From: Acetatifactor aquisgranensis | GTDB taxonomy: Bacteria; Bacillota; Clostridia; Lachnospirales; Lachnospiraceae | Direction of reading: 5' to 3' | DNA length: 64,000 nucleotides | Assembly: GCF_943193215.1 (NCBI RefSeq) | Contig: NZ_CALPDH010000024.1 | Span: 31,007 to 95,006 of the forward strand | In this document: piece by piece, positions 46,014 to 54,965 of the stretch | Numbering within the stretch: position 1 is the stretch's first letter | Layout: each line of letters opens with the position of its first letter | Translations under genes and position numbers: made by a program | Notes under the pieces: generated by a model | Told to the model about the DNA's origin: nothing | The model's input: only the letters and a program-made list of their open reading frames with translations | Databases searched by the model: none

Positions 46014-46042
46014 ATAATACTATAATTGTGTTGATATGTCAA
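46014..46042 (-). promoter_or_regulatory. promoter of the ABC-F leader and gene
   Basis: Minus strand TTGACA (46037-46042), 17 bp, TATTAT (46014-46019). The leader to the start codon is about 370 nt and makes up the otherwise gene-free stretch 45638-46013. Confidence 0.85.
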
Positions 46043-46440
46043 TCTTCAATTTTTCAAATCCTATTTCCCAATGGCAATTCCAAAGCCCTTATCTTTTTCA
46101 TAAACAGGCTCATCCAGAACAAAAAAACAGCGTATTCTTAATCCTGTCTTTATGCGTAATGATACCTGTCCTTGTTACGATTATAGCAGGAATTTCTATT
46201 CTTCTTTTCATCTATCTTGCGGTTTTAGTGATTTTAAAGCCTGAAATGGTTTCTGTACGTTGGGGCCGAGGTTTCCCACACCTTCCCTCAGCCCTCTTGA
46301 ACCTCACGGCGAGAACCTTGGTGTTCAGCCATATCCTTCCCACTGCCGGGCGGATTCGGGACTTTCACCCGTTAGAACGCGCGCCCGCCGGGCGCACATG
46401 AAAAACAGCCGAAACCATTTCCGGCTGTTTCTTATGGTGC
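46043..46440. other. gene-poor stretch with membrane-span scrap and unidentified GC-rich tail
   Basis: An open frame on the plus strand includes a hydrophobic VTIIAGISILLFIYLAVLVI segment but lacks a ribosome binding site and recognisable ends; it may be the end of a lost permease. The part 46250-46400 is GC-rich with the motif TTTCACCCGTTAGAACGCGC, which looks like a conserved but unidentified element. A terminator hairpin (AACAGCCG/CGGCTGTT) lies at about 46405-46433. Confidence 0.4.
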
Positions 46441-46509
46441 GATATTTGTTACGGCCGTCCTTTGAGAGAACCTCTATTTCCCCAGCCTGCCTACAGTCGG
46501 ATATCTATA

Positions 46510-46690
46510 GGAACATAGGCATACTTTTTCAATGCCTCCTTGACTTCATCTCTGTAGTCATTCGTTATATAAAACCATCCCCTCTGTCATTCCATCTCTC
46601 TGAACGTGCCGGCCGTTCCCCCGACAAGGCTCCACTGGCGCTGCATATAAGATTTCAGATTTTCCGTGCTTTGCCTGTAGGCTCTGAAAG
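46510..46690 (-). pseudogene. 3' remnant of an unidentified gene
   Basis: The minus strand reads LKSYMQRQWSLVGGTAGTFR followed by EME and a TGA, then in the same frame WFYITNDYRDEVKEALKKYA to a TAG at about 46497. The 51-bp piece 46564-46614 is nearly the same (47 of 51) as 59817-59867, where it follows an oxidoreductase remnant. Confidence 0.45.
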
Positions 46691-46693
46691 TCA

Positions 46694-47299
46694 CTATGCT
46701 TTTGCGTCAAAACTATTCTGCGGATTTTCCACATTCACTGCTTCTTCACTCGTCAGAGGAATGCCTCTCTTTGCGTTTCCCCATGCCTCATTATAAATCA
46801 TGCACATTTCCGTCTGTCTGGAAGCCTCCGCATTGGTGGTATACATCGTCCACCCATTATTGGAATAAGTCGCCACCATCTCCCCGTTCTTATCGTAAAA
46901 CTCTATGTAATCGCTGTTTCCTGACGGCAGTTTCTGATATTTCACTTTCCCTTCCAGCAGCGTCGCCACAAAATCTATGGGCTTAAGCACATTCTGCCTG
47001 TTTTTAGAAACAGCTTTCAGACCGGAAGTGATGATTCCCTTTCTGTCCGGGGACACTTCCGATGTGTAGCTTTTCATCAGCCTGTTAAACCCTTCGGATT
47101 TGTTCTGGAACTGCCCTTTTGCAAAATCCTCATATGCCTGTTCCCTGATCTGCTTCCGGTATTCCTCATCACTGATGCCGCTTCTCTTCCTGGAGAAAAC
47201 ATATTTATCATTAAAGTCGGGCAGATGGATACCGCCTATGCTTCCTGTCCCTGAAAAATATCTGTTCTGCAATGAGCCATTGGACGAACTGACCTGCAT
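46694..47299 (-). CDS. hypothetical protein, 201 residues
   Basis: A soluble 201-residue protein with a Ser/Gly-rich N-terminus (MQVSSSNGSLQNRYFSGTGS), a charged helical middle (SDEEYRKQIREQAYEDFAKG) and a C-terminal beta part (YIEFYDKNGEMVATYSNNGW). There is no signal peptide or membrane span. I do not recognise the family; similar proteins with an EFYDKNGEMVA-like repeat seem to occur in Lachnospiraceae, often in clusters. AGGGGAGGG lies about eight bases before the start. Some of its neighbours are pseudogenes, but this frame looks intact. Confidence 0.75.
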   Translation of the reverse strand: MQVSSSNGSLQNRYFSGTGSIGGIHLPDFNDKYVFSRKRSGISDEEYRKQIREQAYEDFAKGQFQNKSEGFNRLMKSYTSEVSPDRKGIITSGLKAVSKNRQNVLKPIDFVATLLEGKVKYQKLPSGNSDYIEFYDKNGEMVATYSNNGWTMYTTNAEASRQTEMCMIYNEAWGNAKRGIPLTSEEAVNVENPQNSFDAKA

Positions 47300-47941
47300 T
47301 ATTTCACCCTCCCCTGTAAATTTCCTAATCTATCCAACATTTCATACATCCTGCTATTCCCAAAAGTAAAATTCTGTAAAACAATTGCCATACATTTTTC
47401 CTCCCTATCCTCCATAATTCTGGGCAAATGCTTTAGGAATTGTCGGAAAATAACTGCTGCAATTGCTTCAGGCAAAAGCCCGGAAATACAATAAAAATTG
47501 CCATAAACTTGCAGCAGTTATTTGTAGACACTTCCTTATTCAGCCAAACAGTAAGTCTCCATCCGCTACAATGACATCTGTGACTGCCAACGCATTTGTC
47601 TTCCTGTTCTGTATTCTGCTTTCCGGAAAACTCCCAAAGAAACACTGCGGGCAGTATCCCTGGAACATGGCAGAAAACACTTCCAGCAGGCCGCTCACCA
47701 CGTTTCTGCCGTCACTTAATTTATCGGCAGATTTTCTGTTTTTTTGGGGTGCAGGGAACGAAAAGCTTATAAAAGCACCTGCCGCAGTACCTGTTCCTTT
47801 CATACCAGCGGCTTAAGCGCAGGGCCGTAGCCCCGGCAAAGAAAGCCCATTCCGGAAGGACAGGAGGTTCCTGCGCCCGTCCCCCATATTACCTTGAACA
47901 GATGGAACGGATATAGTATGCTGCCTGAAGGAGGGACTCAC
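47300..47941. other. gap without an intact gene; contains repeat copy 2
   Basis: Only the 100-bp element at 47436-47535 is recognised. Open frames on both strands between 47540 and 47890 have no ribosome binding sites or family resemblance. Confidence 0.5.
47436..47535 (+). repeat. 100-bp palindromic element, copy 2
   Basis: It is bounded by GGAATTGTC and GACACTTCC, the same length and orientation as copy 3. The inner stem reads CTGCTGCAA with TTGCAGCAG, where the other copies have CTGATGC with GCATCAG, so both arms changed together. Confidence 0.9.
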
Positions 47942-48199
47942 ATGAGCGACATGAAATCGCCGCTGCTCCAAGGCGCGGCTATGGTCAGGGTACAGAACAT
48001 CTTAAGCGGGAAATGGAAGATAACGATATTAGATGTAAAAACGATAATAGAAACAGGCCGGGGATCAGAAATGCGCGACGCTACGCGTCTGATCCCGGCT
48101 TGTAAAATCAGGGAGGGAATCGAGATTATGTGCCGGGCTATGGAAGATATGAGAAATCAGACATTGAAAGAGGGAATGATAAATGTTGCCTTCTGGTAA
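47942..48199 (+). pseudogene. HxlR-type regulator N-terminus joined to an Rpn-type nuclease tail
   Basis: With a good site (GAAGGAGG) before the ATG, the first 30 codons read as the start of an HxlR helix-turn-helix protein (VQNILSGKWKITIL). The frame then continues into REGIEIMCRAMEDMRNQTLK, which resembles the C-terminal end of Rpn/PD-(D/E)XK transposase-like proteins. The two halves belong to different families, so this is a deletion junction, not a functional gene. Confidence 0.55.
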
Positions 48200-48375
48200 T
48201 AGCTCAGCCTTGGCATAAGCTTTGACCAGAAGTGGCAGCAGAATGCCCCGGTCTGCTGCTTTAGCTCCCGGCACTGCTCCAGTATGTCAGCCGCCGTGTA
48301 CCCTTTGCCCGCCAGGGCGAGCGTGCCATCGTCACCGCTCTCCGTCCCGATGGTCAGCCCGTTTATCATATCCAA
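48157..48375 (-). pseudogene. radical SAM protein fragment
   Basis: The segment MINGLTIGTESGDDGTLALA then GKGYTAADILEQCRELKQQT is typical of the middle of radical SAM enzymes in the coproporphyrinogen-oxidase-like group, between the SAM-binding strands and the C-terminal part. The CxxxCxxC cluster and the ends are absent. It overlaps the Rpn fragment on the other strand. Confidence 0.6.
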
Positions 48376-48415
48376 ACTTGTCCTCCCGGGCTGTTTCCTA
48401 TTACTGCAATGGTTC

Positions 48416-51022
48416 CTATACTGTGTCGTCCTTGATTGCCTCTACAATGACATCATCCCTGATTTTCTTAGATGCCAGCATATAAATCCCGTTGATTACA
48501 AATAGTACCAGAACAATATACACCATCAGCGCCCACACCGGGAATGCGTATAGGAATTCCATGACGGACACCCCCATCATATAACACTGTGCAACACATA
48601 CAATGATAAGCATTGGAAGCCCAATCAGTATCGGCTTGACCGACAGCAGAAACCCTTCCATCCCAAGCAGCCGCCGGATTCCCTTTTCATCCACGCCTAC
48701 CGAGCGGAGTATGGCAAATTCCTTCCGCCTCTGCCCTAAACTGTTCAGGATTGCTGAAAGCACCGAGGAAATGCCCACAACCCCGAACAGCACCGCAAGG
48801 CTGCACACGACAAACATTGCCGCCCCTGTCATCCTCCCGCGGTCCCTCATCCGCTCCGTCTTACTGGAAGTCATAAAATCGCTGCTGCCCAGATAGGCGC
48901 CGCATATCCTTTCCGCCTCGCCCTGGATTTCTTCATCCATTCCATCCGGCACAGCGTAATTTACATAGTTCCTGTAATTATAAACCTCCATCTCATCACT
49001 GAAATTCCCGATGATGGCATAATACTCCTCCATGGGCACGATAACAGGCAGCGTATAAAACGAAGGATCAAGCCCGATCTCCGGCATTGACGGAATCACT
49101 GCCGCAACATCCACGACAAACTCATAGTCACCCTGAGCATCATCCGAATACTTCTCTGTCAGCTCCACCCTCTGCCCCTGCCGGAGATTCAGATAAGGGA
49201 CTGTTTCCTGCATTGCCTCATAATCCCTTGCACCGGGGTTCTTTGCCACACTGTTTACAATGATGGCGGAAGATTCCGGTAAAGCTTCCATGCCCGCTTC
49301 CCGCAGAACGCTTTCATAGGCATCCTGCTCCATCCCCACCAGCACACAGGTTACACGGTAACGCCCGTCCCGCTCCACGATATAGCCGTCTGCGGCATCA
49401 AAGCCTCCCGCCTGCAGGAATTCTGCCGCCTGGTCACTCCCGGAAAGCCAGACAGCGCATTTCGCCCTTGCATAAACAGATGTTTCCTGCACGCCCGGCA
49501 TGGCTTTCAGTTCCGCAAGGAGCGCACCGTCTATCCGCTCCCCCGTCCCCAGCGTGATATTCACATCAAAATGATTCATATTCTCCGCCTGCGCATTGCT
49601 GATATCGGAAGCCGTAAAGACTGCAAGGAACCCAAAGGCAAGGAGCATACACAGGGAAAGCGTCACCATGCAGGTATGGTACAGTTTTTTCCCCGCATTT
49701 ACCGAGTTTGCCGCTATCTCCCCAAGGAATCCGAAATGTTTTGCCAATATGGGATGGCTCTTTGCTTTCTTCGATGTGCGTCCCCACATTGCAATGCTGT
49801 ACTGCTCCCCGCGCACTGCCTCTATGGGCAGAACCTTTGACATCTGTCTCGCCGGCCCGTGTGCGGCAAACAGGACCGTAACAAAGGAAAGCACTGCCGC
49901 CATGAGCGCCGCTGCCGGTGAAAAGGAAACCTCCATCCGGCTCCCGAACACCTCACTGATCATACCGGAATAGACCGACAGGACACCGAAGGAAAAAAAG
50001 TATCCCAGAATCATCGAAAGCAGGATCGGGATAACCGAGAGGATGCACGCCTCATAAATGACCGTCCTTCCTATCTGCTTCGGCCCCGCCCCTACAGATT
50101 CCAGGATGCCGAGCTGATGGATCTTCTGTTTCGCCGAAATCCCGAAAGCGCCCCTTATGATATAGGCAAATACCGCCATCGATGCGCCTGCCGCAAGCAC
50201 AAGCCCCAGGAACAGCTTCGGCACATCACTCCGGAAAAAACTCCCAGGCGCATATACTCCATGCCATGCAAGCAGCGCGGCATGGTAGCGGCACGGGTAG
50301 TCCCCGTATTCATCCTTTGGAAGCCCTATTGCCTCCGCAATCTGCGGGACTGCCGTATATACTTTCCCCCTCCGCTCCATCTGGAGATAGACCGCCACCT
50401 CCCTTTCCGGCGAAAGCGCTTCCGGCTCCATAAAGCCATAGGCGAGGTATCCTTCATAGCCGGAGGAAACGGACACATCCAGTTCCCCCACAATGGTCAG
50501 GCTGGCCGCATCCTTCTGCCGGTTTTCTTCCATGTGCGTCCGCACATTGCTGACCATTTCCACGGCGAGCGTGTCGCCAATGCCATATGCCGGGTTCTGC
50601 AGGAAGAACTCCTTGCTGACCGCCACCTCGCCGGAAGCCTGCGGGACACGCCCCCGCAGGAGCATATTCTTCTCATACATGGCATCCCAATAGCCGCTGT
50701 CACAGTTCTGTATCAGCAGGCGGGGAAGCGCCGTCCCTTCCGGCAGGAACGCGGTCTGGTTGTCCCCTTTTACAAACATGGCTTTTACACCCGCATTGTC
50801 CCTCACCATGCCAAGCCTGTCTGCCGGGACATCCATAAGCTCCGCATCCCAATCACCTCCAATATAAATTTCCTGCTGCACCATCTGGTTCCAGAAACTC
50901 TGTGCAAAAACAAATAATGTACATAATAAAGTGGAAGCGATCAGAACCGCCACAATAATGGAAACTGAGGTGCGGCGGTTTTTACGCACCTGGTCTAAGC
51001 TGTATTCCCGTATGATGTTCAT
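48416..51022 (-). CDS. FtsX/MacB-type ABC transporter permease
   Basis: An 868-residue permease with two FtsX modules. An N-terminal span (residues 20-42) is followed by a large outer domain (to about 255), three spans near 260-380, another span near 455, a second outer domain (about 490-740) and three final spans with LGQRRKEFAILRSVGVDEKGIRRLLG between them, the coupling helix typical of this family. Such permeases export or sense antimicrobial peptides or lipoproteins. It follows the ATPase gene by 40 bp, and the pair follows the RR/HK genes: a full detect-and-respond cassette. GGGAGG before 51022 fixes the start. Confidence 0.92.
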   Translation of the reverse strand: MNIIREYSLDQVRKNRRTSVSIIVAVLIASTLLCTLFVFAQSFWNQMVQQEIYIGGDWDAELMDVPADRLGMVRDNAGVKAMFVKGDNQTAFLPEGTALPRLLIQNCDSGYWDAMYEKNMLLRGRVPQASGEVAVSKEFFLQNPAYGIGDTLAVEMVSNVRTHMEENRQKDAASLTIVGELDVSVSSGYEGYLAYGFMEPEALSPEREVAVYLQMERRGKVYTAVPQIAEAIGLPKDEYGDYPCRYHAALLAWHGVYAPGSFFRSDVPKLFLGLVLAAGASMAVFAYIIRGAFGISAKQKIHQLGILESVGAGPKQIGRTVIYEACILSVIPILLSMILGYFFSFGVLSVYSGMISEVFGSRMEVSFSPAAALMAAVLSFVTVLFAAHGPARQMSKVLPIEAVRGEQYSIAMWGRTSKKAKSHPILAKHFGFLGEIAANSVNAGKKLYHTCMVTLSLCMLLAFGFLAVFTASDISNAQAENMNHFDVNITLGTGERIDGALLAELKAMPGVQETSVYARAKCAVWLSGSDQAAEFLQAGGFDAADGYIVERDGRYRVTCVLVGMEQDAYESVLREAGMEALPESSAIIVNSVAKNPGARDYEAMQETVPYLNLRQGQRVELTEKYSDDAQGDYEFVVDVAAVIPSMPEIGLDPSFYTLPVIVPMEEYYAIIGNFSDEMEVYNYRNYVNYAVPDGMDEEIQGEAERICGAYLGSSDFMTSSKTERMRDRGRMTGAAMFVVCSLAVLFGVVGISSVLSAILNSLGQRRKEFAILRSVGVDEKGIRRLLGMEGFLLSVKPILIGLPMLIIVCVAQCYMMGVSVMEFLYAFPVWALMVYIVLVLFVINGIYMLASKKIRDDVIVEAIKDDTV

Positions 51023-51062
51023 GGCTATACCTCCCTGCCCGCCACTGCGGGCCTCCATGCAA

Positions 51063-51740
51063 TTACACCGCCTTATCCGAGACAATCTTCCCATCCTCTA
51101 TCTTGATGATGCGGTCTGCTTCCAGTGCCACATTCTCATCATGGGTGACCAGCAGGATGGTCTGTTTATACTGGCGGTTGGACAGTTTCAGCAGGGAGAC
51201 GATTTCCTCCGTATTCTTCCGGTCAAGGTTCCCTGTCGGCTCGTCCGCCAGCAGGATCGCGGGCTGGTAGATCAGGGCGCGCCCGATTGCCGCCCTCTGC
51301 TGCTGTCCCCCGGAAAGCTGCCCCGGCAGGTGTTCCAGCCTGTCACCCAGCCCTAGTGTCCTTACGATATCGTCAAACCGTTCCTTACCCGGCTCCTTAT
51401 TATCCAGGAGCATGGGCAGACAGATGTTCTTCTTCACACTGAGCGTGGGGATAAGGTTGTAAAACTGGTAGATAAGCCCCACCTTGCGCCTGCGGTACTG
51501 CGCCAGCCGTTCCTCCCCAAATGTCGCTATGTCCACATCTTCCACAAATATCTTCCCGCCGTCAGGGCGGTCAACGCCTCCCAGCAGATGGAGCAGCGTT
51601 GACTTGCCGGAGCCGGACGCCCCGATGATGGCAACGAACTGCCCCCTTTCCACCTGCAGGTCCACATGGTCTAAAGCCGTCACCATTGTCTGCCCCGTCC
51701 CATACTGCCTGGTCAGCCCCTCGGTCCTTAAAATATCCAT
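51063..51740 (-). CDS. ABC transporter ATPase (MacB/LolD type)
   Basis: A 225-residue ATPase with GASGSGKST, the Q-loop YQFYNLIP, signature QLSGGQQQRA and Walker B ILLADEPTGNLD. It partners the FtsX-type permease downstream. GAGAGG lies eight bases before the ATG at 51740; a GTG at 51749 is less likely. It is the third gene of the RR-HK-ATPase-permease operon. Confidence 0.94.
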   Translation of the reverse strand: MDILRTEGLTRQYGTGQTMVTALDHVDLQVERGQFVAIIGASGSGKSTLLHLLGGVDRPDGGKIFVEDVDIATFGEERLAQYRRRKVGLIYQFYNLIPTLSVKKNICLPMLLDNKEPGKERFDDIVRTLGLGDRLEHLPGQLSGGQQQRAAIGRALIYQPAILLADEPTGNLDRKNTEEIVSLLKLSNRQYKQTILLVTHDENVALEADRIIKIEDGKIVSDKAV

Positions 51741-51824
51741 AAACAGCACCTCTCATTTCTCCGGATTCCGGAAGAACGCCGTCTTTGCGTTCTTCTACAT
51801 GAACTTCTTTTCATGTTACCGCCC

Positions 51825-53033
51825 TTATGTGCTAATTTGGTGACAATGGTAAAATTTAATATAGAATCCTGCGCCCCCTGTCTCTGTATTTTCTGCCGTG
51901 ACCGTCCCGTTTTCTTTCTCAATGATGGATTTTGCCAGGGAAAGCCCGATTCCTGCACTGTCTTTGGAAGAGCCTGCGCCCCGGTAAAACCTCTCAAACA
52001 GGCGGGGAAGGTCTGCTTCGTCAAATCCCCCGCCGCTGTCCTGAATAACGATTTCCGTATAGATAGGATTGTCCCGGCAGACAATGCTGATATCTCCCCG
52101 CTCCGGCGTATGCTCCACGCAGTTTTTGATGATATTGCCGAACGCCTCGCTGCACCATCCGAAATCCCCGGAAAGCGAAATCCCGTCAGCGCCCTGTATC
52201 CCAAAGCATATCCCCTTTTCTTCCATCTGCCGGACAAAGGGCTGGACTGCATCCACCAGCATCTCCTCCAGGTCAAACTCTTTTTCTTCCAGCTTCAGCA
52301 CGCCCGCGTCCAGCCTTGACAGGGTGAGCATGGAGCCGACCAGGCGCTGGAGGTGGCCGACCTGTCCTTCCATCCGTATGATGTCCTGTTTTGTCTCTTC
52401 ATCCCACGCTTTCTTTTTCAGCAGCGAAAGGGTAAGCCCTATGGATGCCGCTGGGGTCTTTAACTGGTGGGACAGATCGGCGATGTTGTCCGCAAGGTTC
52501 TCCTTTGCCCTCTGCGCCTGCTCCCGTTCTTCCCGGAGAAGCACCACCGCTTTATAGATGCTGTCCTCCAGCGCGGAACCGGTATCATCTTTCATCAGGG
52601 TGTCGTACTGCCCTTCCATAATCCTGTCCAGATAGCCGGAAAGCGCCTCTGTCCGCTTCTCTGCCTCCTTCCTCTTGCGCCTCCAGCAAAGCCCAAAAGA
52701 AAACAGCATCACCGATATGATACAGAAAGGGATGGCATATGCCGCTGCCCCAAACCATGCCGGGACAAAAGAATATGCATCCCTCCCATAACCGTACTGC
52801 CCTAAGATTTCTTCCCCCGCAGCCCTCAGGCCATCGCCGGACTTGTATAGATGCATGATATCGCCAAGCTGTTCCGGTGCAGCAATCCCCACAGCCCCGG
52901 CCATATCCGCAATACCGCTTCTGATGAACGTTTCTGACAGATGTAGGGTAACACCGCCTGCCAGAACGCACAGGCAGACGGAAAGCGCAATCCCGCATAT
53001 AAAAATCCTGTTCCCCTTCTTTTTATCCCTCAT
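51825..53033 (-). CDS. sensor histidine kinase
   Basis: A 402-residue membrane kinase. Two spans (about residues 10-32 and 96-118) enclose an outer sensor loop of about 65 residues. A HAMP-like linker, the phospho-acceptor box NIADLSHQLKTPAAS and an HATPase domain (NIIKNCVEHTPERGDI, IQDSGGGF, RFYRGAGSSKDSAGIGLSLA) follow. Its ATG overlaps the 3' end of the response regulator gene by 11 bases. The outer loop is longer than in BceS-type kinases, so it may sense a ligand directly rather than through the transporter. Confidence 0.93.
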   Translation of the reverse strand: MRDKKKGNRIFICGIALSVCLCVLAGGVTLHLSETFIRSGIADMAGAVGIAAPEQLGDIMHLYKSGDGLRAAGEEILGQYGYGRDAYSFVPAWFGAAAYAIPFCIISVMLFSFGLCWRRKRKEAEKRTEALSGYLDRIMEGQYDTLMKDDTGSALEDSIYKAVVLLREEREQAQRAKENLADNIADLSHQLKTPAASIGLTLSLLKKKAWDEETKQDIIRMEGQVGHLQRLVGSMLTLSRLDAGVLKLEEKEFDLEEMLVDAVQPFVRQMEEKGICFGIQGADGISLSGDFGWCSEAFGNIIKNCVEHTPERGDISIVCRDNPIYTEIVIQDSGGGFDEADLPRLFERFYRGAGSSKDSAGIGLSLAKSIIEKENGTVTAENTETGGAGFYIKFYHCHQIST

Positions 53034-53709
53034 AGTCCACCGCCTTATACCCAAATCCCCGGACGGTCAGGAGCATCTTCGGCATCTGCGGATGCTCCTC
53101 CACCTTCTGCCGCAGGCGCTTTACCAGCGTGGTAAGCGTATTGTCATTGACATAATTGCCGTCCACATCCCACAGCTTTTCCAAAATCTGCTCACGGGTT
53201 ATGGTCTGGTTCTTATGTTCCAGAAGCAGGAGGAGGAGCTGGTACTCATTCGGCGTCAGTTCTACCGGGCAGTCTTTTTTATAGACTTTGGATGTCTTTT
53301 TATTGATGCAGACATCCCCGCAGTAGAGGCTTCCGTCCTCCGGCCTGCGGTTCCTCACCCTGCGCAGCAGGGCCCGCATCCTTGACACAAGGACATCCAT
53401 GCGGAAAGGCTTCGTCACATAGTCATCCGCCCCGATGGACAGCCCCTGCACCATGTCCCGCGCCCCGTCACACACCGTCAGCAGAATGACGGGAATGGCT
53501 GTATTTTCACTTAAGCTGCGGCAGAAAGCAAATCCGTTGCCATCCGGCAGGTTTATATCCAGCAGGCATAAATCAATCCCGCTGTCCAGGTATTTCCGGG
53601 CCTGCGCGAGACTTGATGCGGCATACGGCGTGAAGCCCTCCGCCTGCAGGCTGCGGCAGAGGGTATCAGACAGTTCCGCGTTATCTTCAACCACCAGAAT
53701 TTTATCCAT
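53023..53709 (-). CDS. OmpR family response regulator
   Basis: A 228-residue regulator with receiver domain (phospho-acceptor Asp in CLLDINLPDGNGF near residue 51, conserved Lys in VTKPFRMDVL near 101) and a winged-helix output domain (ELTPNEYQLLLLLLEH, VNDNTLTTLVKRLRQK). It is first in the operon with the kinase and the ABC genes and probably activates them. AAAGGGG lies eight bases before the ATG. The repeat copy 3 lies 94 bp upstream. Confidence 0.95.
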   Translation of the reverse strand: MDKILVVEDNAELSDTLCRSLQAEGFTPYAASSLAQARKYLDSGIDLCLLDINLPDGNGFAFCRSLSENTAIPVILLTVCDGARDMVQGLSIGADDYVTKPFRMDVLVSRMRALLRRVRNRRPEDGSLYCGDVCINKKTSKVYKKDCPVELTPNEYQLLLLLLEHKNQTITREQILEKLWDVDGNYVNDNTLTTLVKRLRQKVEEHPQMPKMLLTVRGFGYKAVDYEG

Positions 53710-53802
53710 ACAAATTCCCCTTTCTTTGGGAGTATGGTTTTTATTATGCCACTGTACGCCTTTATCTTCAACTTCTGTTTCAGGAATATTTTTTAATTCT
53801 TA

Positions 53803-53902
53803 GGAATTGTCGGAAAATAACTGATGCAACTTGTTTAGGAGAAAGCCCAGAAATACAACGAAAACGGCTATAAACTTGCATCAGTTATTTGTAGACAATT
53901 CC
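53803..53902 (+). repeat. 100-bp palindromic element, copy 3
   Basis: It is bounded by perfect GGAATTGTC and GACAATTCC ends. The inner stem is AATAACTGATGCAA with TTGCATCAGTTATT. It lies between the divergent response regulator and HD-domain genes. The rest of the gap 53710-54165 holds the HD gene promoter and a TTGCATC/GATGCAA hairpin near 53968-53994. Confidence 0.92.
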
Positions 53903-54089
53903 TTAGTATCGCTCTGTATCCTTCCCGTGACATTTACCTCACAACCTACACCCAGTCTGGAGGCCCGTATTGCATCCCTTCCCCATACGATGCAAGGAAT
54001 CTAGTCGGATTTTCCATAGGGACGGTTTACCGCCTTGTCTTTCATCGTCTCTTCCCTCTCTTTTGATGTTACAGAACACGCTATATTGA

Positions 54090-54119
54090 TTGACAATCAC
54101 AGAGCTATTCCAGTATAAT
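54090..54119 (+). promoter_or_regulatory. promoter of the HD-domain gene
   Basis: TTGACA (54090-54095), 18 bp, TATAAT (54114-54119). Confidence 0.85.
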
Positions 54120-54165
54120 GAATAAAACAGACAAAACCGCAGATATACAGGTGAAAGGAGTTAAA

Positions 54166-54765
54166 ATGGAGCTAAACATTCAGACCGCGGAAATGGCATT
54201 AAAGGAAGCTGCGCAGTCCAATCCGGGGGCATGGGTAGCCCATTCCTGGTATGTAGCCAAAGCCTGTAAAAATATTGCTTCACACTGTAAGGATTTATCT
54301 TCTGAACAGGCGTATCTTTTCGGGCTGTTACATGATATTGGACGTTATGCCGGAGTGAGTTCGGAAAGGCATTTGATAGACGGCTATCGTTACTGTATGG
54401 AGCGCGGGTGGGGAAAAGCTGCACAAATATGTATATCCCATGCATTTATGATACAGGATATTGATACTTCTATCGGAGTGTTTGATGTCAGTGATGAGGA
54501 TTACCTGTTTATGAAAAATTTTGTTGTAAATGCGGTATATGATGATTATGACCGTCTGGTACAGCTATGTGACGCATTGGCTATGCCTACGGGATTCTGC
54601 CTTTTGGAAAAGAGATTTGTGGACGTGACAATACGGTACGGCGTCCATCCGGCGACAATAGACAGGTGGAAAAAAATTTTAGAGATTAAAGAACTGTTTG
54701 AAGAACAGATTGGCTGTTCTATTTATACTTTGCTTCCGGGCGTTGTGGAAAACAGCTTTCGTTAA
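54166..54765 (+). CDS. HD-domain phosphohydrolase-like protein
   Basis: A 199-residue cytoplasmic protein of the HD superfamily. The metal ligands appear as His in VAHSWYVAKAC (near residue 27), the HD pair in GLLHDIGRYAG (near 58), and a late Asp in LVQLCDALAMP. Members hydrolyse nucleotides or other phosphate esters; this short clostridial type has no known substrate. AAAGGAG seven bases before the ATG at 54166 fixes the start over an ATG at 54118 next to the promoter. It is a single-gene unit with a consensus promoter. Confidence 0.9.
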   Translation: MELNIQTAEMALKEAAQSNPGAWVAHSWYVAKACKNIASHCKDLSSEQAYLFGLLHDIGRYAGVSSERHLIDGYRYCMERGWGKAAQICISHAFMIQDIDTSIGVFDVSDEDYLFMKNFVVNAVYDDYDRLVQLCDALAMPTGFCLLEKRFVDVTIRYGVHPATIDRWKKILEIKELFEEQIGCSIYTLLPGVVENSFR

Positions 54766-54965
54766 GGGAGGGATATTGCGTATTACGAGGCAAGCGATTT
54801 TTTGGAAACTGCGGACAGCGATACGTTAGAGCAGATTGCCCGCACAAGGGAATTTTGATTGCTTCAAATGAGCACTACGATCAATACCAATTTCCTGATG
54901 CTGTCAAAACGCCGGGTTTCAGCTTTTCAATTTGTGCGGCGCTCAACTTTAGCGGCGAAAACGCA
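54766..54965 (+). other. coding scraps of unidentified origin
   Basis: AGGGAGG is followed by YYEASDFLETADSDTLEQIA and a stop, then in another frame ASNEHYDQYQFPDAVKTPGF. Both look like protein-coding sequence from a mobile-element gene, but neither is complete and I cannot name the family. Confidence 0.35.

Noticed and set aside
46036..46401. Open frame of 121 codons on the plus strand
   Set aside because: It has no ribosome binding site, overlaps the ABC-F promoter, and runs from a hydrophobic scrap into non-coding GC-rich sequence.
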